From Pseudonocardia kunmingensis (GTDB lineage Bacteria > Actinomycetota > Actinomycetes > Mycobacteriales > Pseudonocardiaceae), in the NCBI RefSeq assembly GCF_006716445.1, contig NZ_VFPA01000001.1, positions 2,852,001 through 2,916,000 on the forward strand: a DNA stretch of 64,000 nt, written 5' to 3'. A program made the translations under genes and the position numbers. The notes beneath the pieces are model-generated. The model worked only from the letters and a program-made list of their open reading frames with translations. It searched no databases and had not been told where the DNA came from. Positions 63,967-64,000 of this stretch are shown in pieces (the first letter of the stretch is position 1; the number at the start of each line of letters is the position of its first letter).

Positions 63967-64000
63967 CGCCGGGCGTACCGGCGGCGGGGGCCCGACCCGG

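Overview
The window is about 72-73% GC, with dense genes, many GTG starts and 1-11 nt gene overlaps. It looks like chromosome of a filamentous actinobacterium of the Pseudonocardiaceae type, and a Pseudonocardia-like genome is my best guess. Supporting signs are the dnaK-grpE-dnaJ-hspR operon with HAIR operators (CTTGAG-type inverted repeats), a LexA-type box at dinB, a dCTP deaminase of actinobacterial size, an Rv0338c-like Fe-S reductase, and a regulator/amidohydrolase/DUF59/alcohol-dehydrogenase block of the kind found beside actinobacterial propane monooxygenases. Species cannot be fixed from the sequence alone.

Layout. 1-4,520: a GlxA-type regulator fragment with a DJ-1/PfpI protein, a NUDIX hydrolase, a HAD phosphatase, a 1-kb repeat locus, a DUF4262 protein and a SpoU-type rRNA/tRNA methyltransferase. 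4,550-9,096: an AcoR/MimR-like activator divergent from amidohydrolase, DUF59 protein and Zn-alcohol dehydrogenase, with no monooxygenase in sight. 9,387-12,878: a ferric-reductase-like flavoprotein, a DUF4142 membrane protein and a secreted acidic protein. 12,886-14,908: membrane protein, SDR and pyrE. 14,990-20,022: clpB, divergent across one HAIR site from an AAA ATPase/TPR-membrane-protein pair. 20,038-22,100: a flavin-type oxidase-family protein and a globin-reductase fusion. 22,310-23,659: an IS3-family element that has cut a 111-codon gene in two (4-bp GACA target duplication). 24,213-28,403: hspR, dnaJ, grpE and dnaK, read leftwards as dnaK-grpE-dnaJ-hspR under two HAIR sites.

28,445-29,841 is a second repeat locus. 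29,842-37,732 is a leftward operon that reads like a reduced Gram-positive type IV secretion apparatus (VirB2-, B3-, B4-, B6-, B8- and B1-like proteins), without a visible coupling ATPase or relaxase. 38,164-40,578 is a large membrane Fe-S reductase. 40,593-49,459 holds a frameshifted AraC regulator, a methyltransferase, a two-component system divergent from an ABC exporter, a P-loop protein, dcd and a UDP-GlcNAc-2-epimerase-like protein. A tRNA-Gly(CCC) lies at 49,642. From 49,825 to the end are small accessory and resistance functions: VOC protein, AraC regulator, RibD-type reductase (frameshifted near its end), two alpha/beta hydrolases, AzlCD with an Lrp regulator, methyltransferase, P450 with MarR regulator, dinB, a UvrA paralogue with WYL regulator, an MmcQ-like protein and small membrane proteins.

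Most notable observations: (i) a four-copy family of roughly 300-450 bp intergenic repeats set as two convergent pairs; (ii) a 49-bp palindrome shared by two sites 25 kb apart, one copy lying at a break inside a repeat; (iii) the HAIR-linked AAA/TPR pair; (iv) the orphan secretion-like operon; (v) the propane-oxidation-type accessory cassette without its oxygenase.
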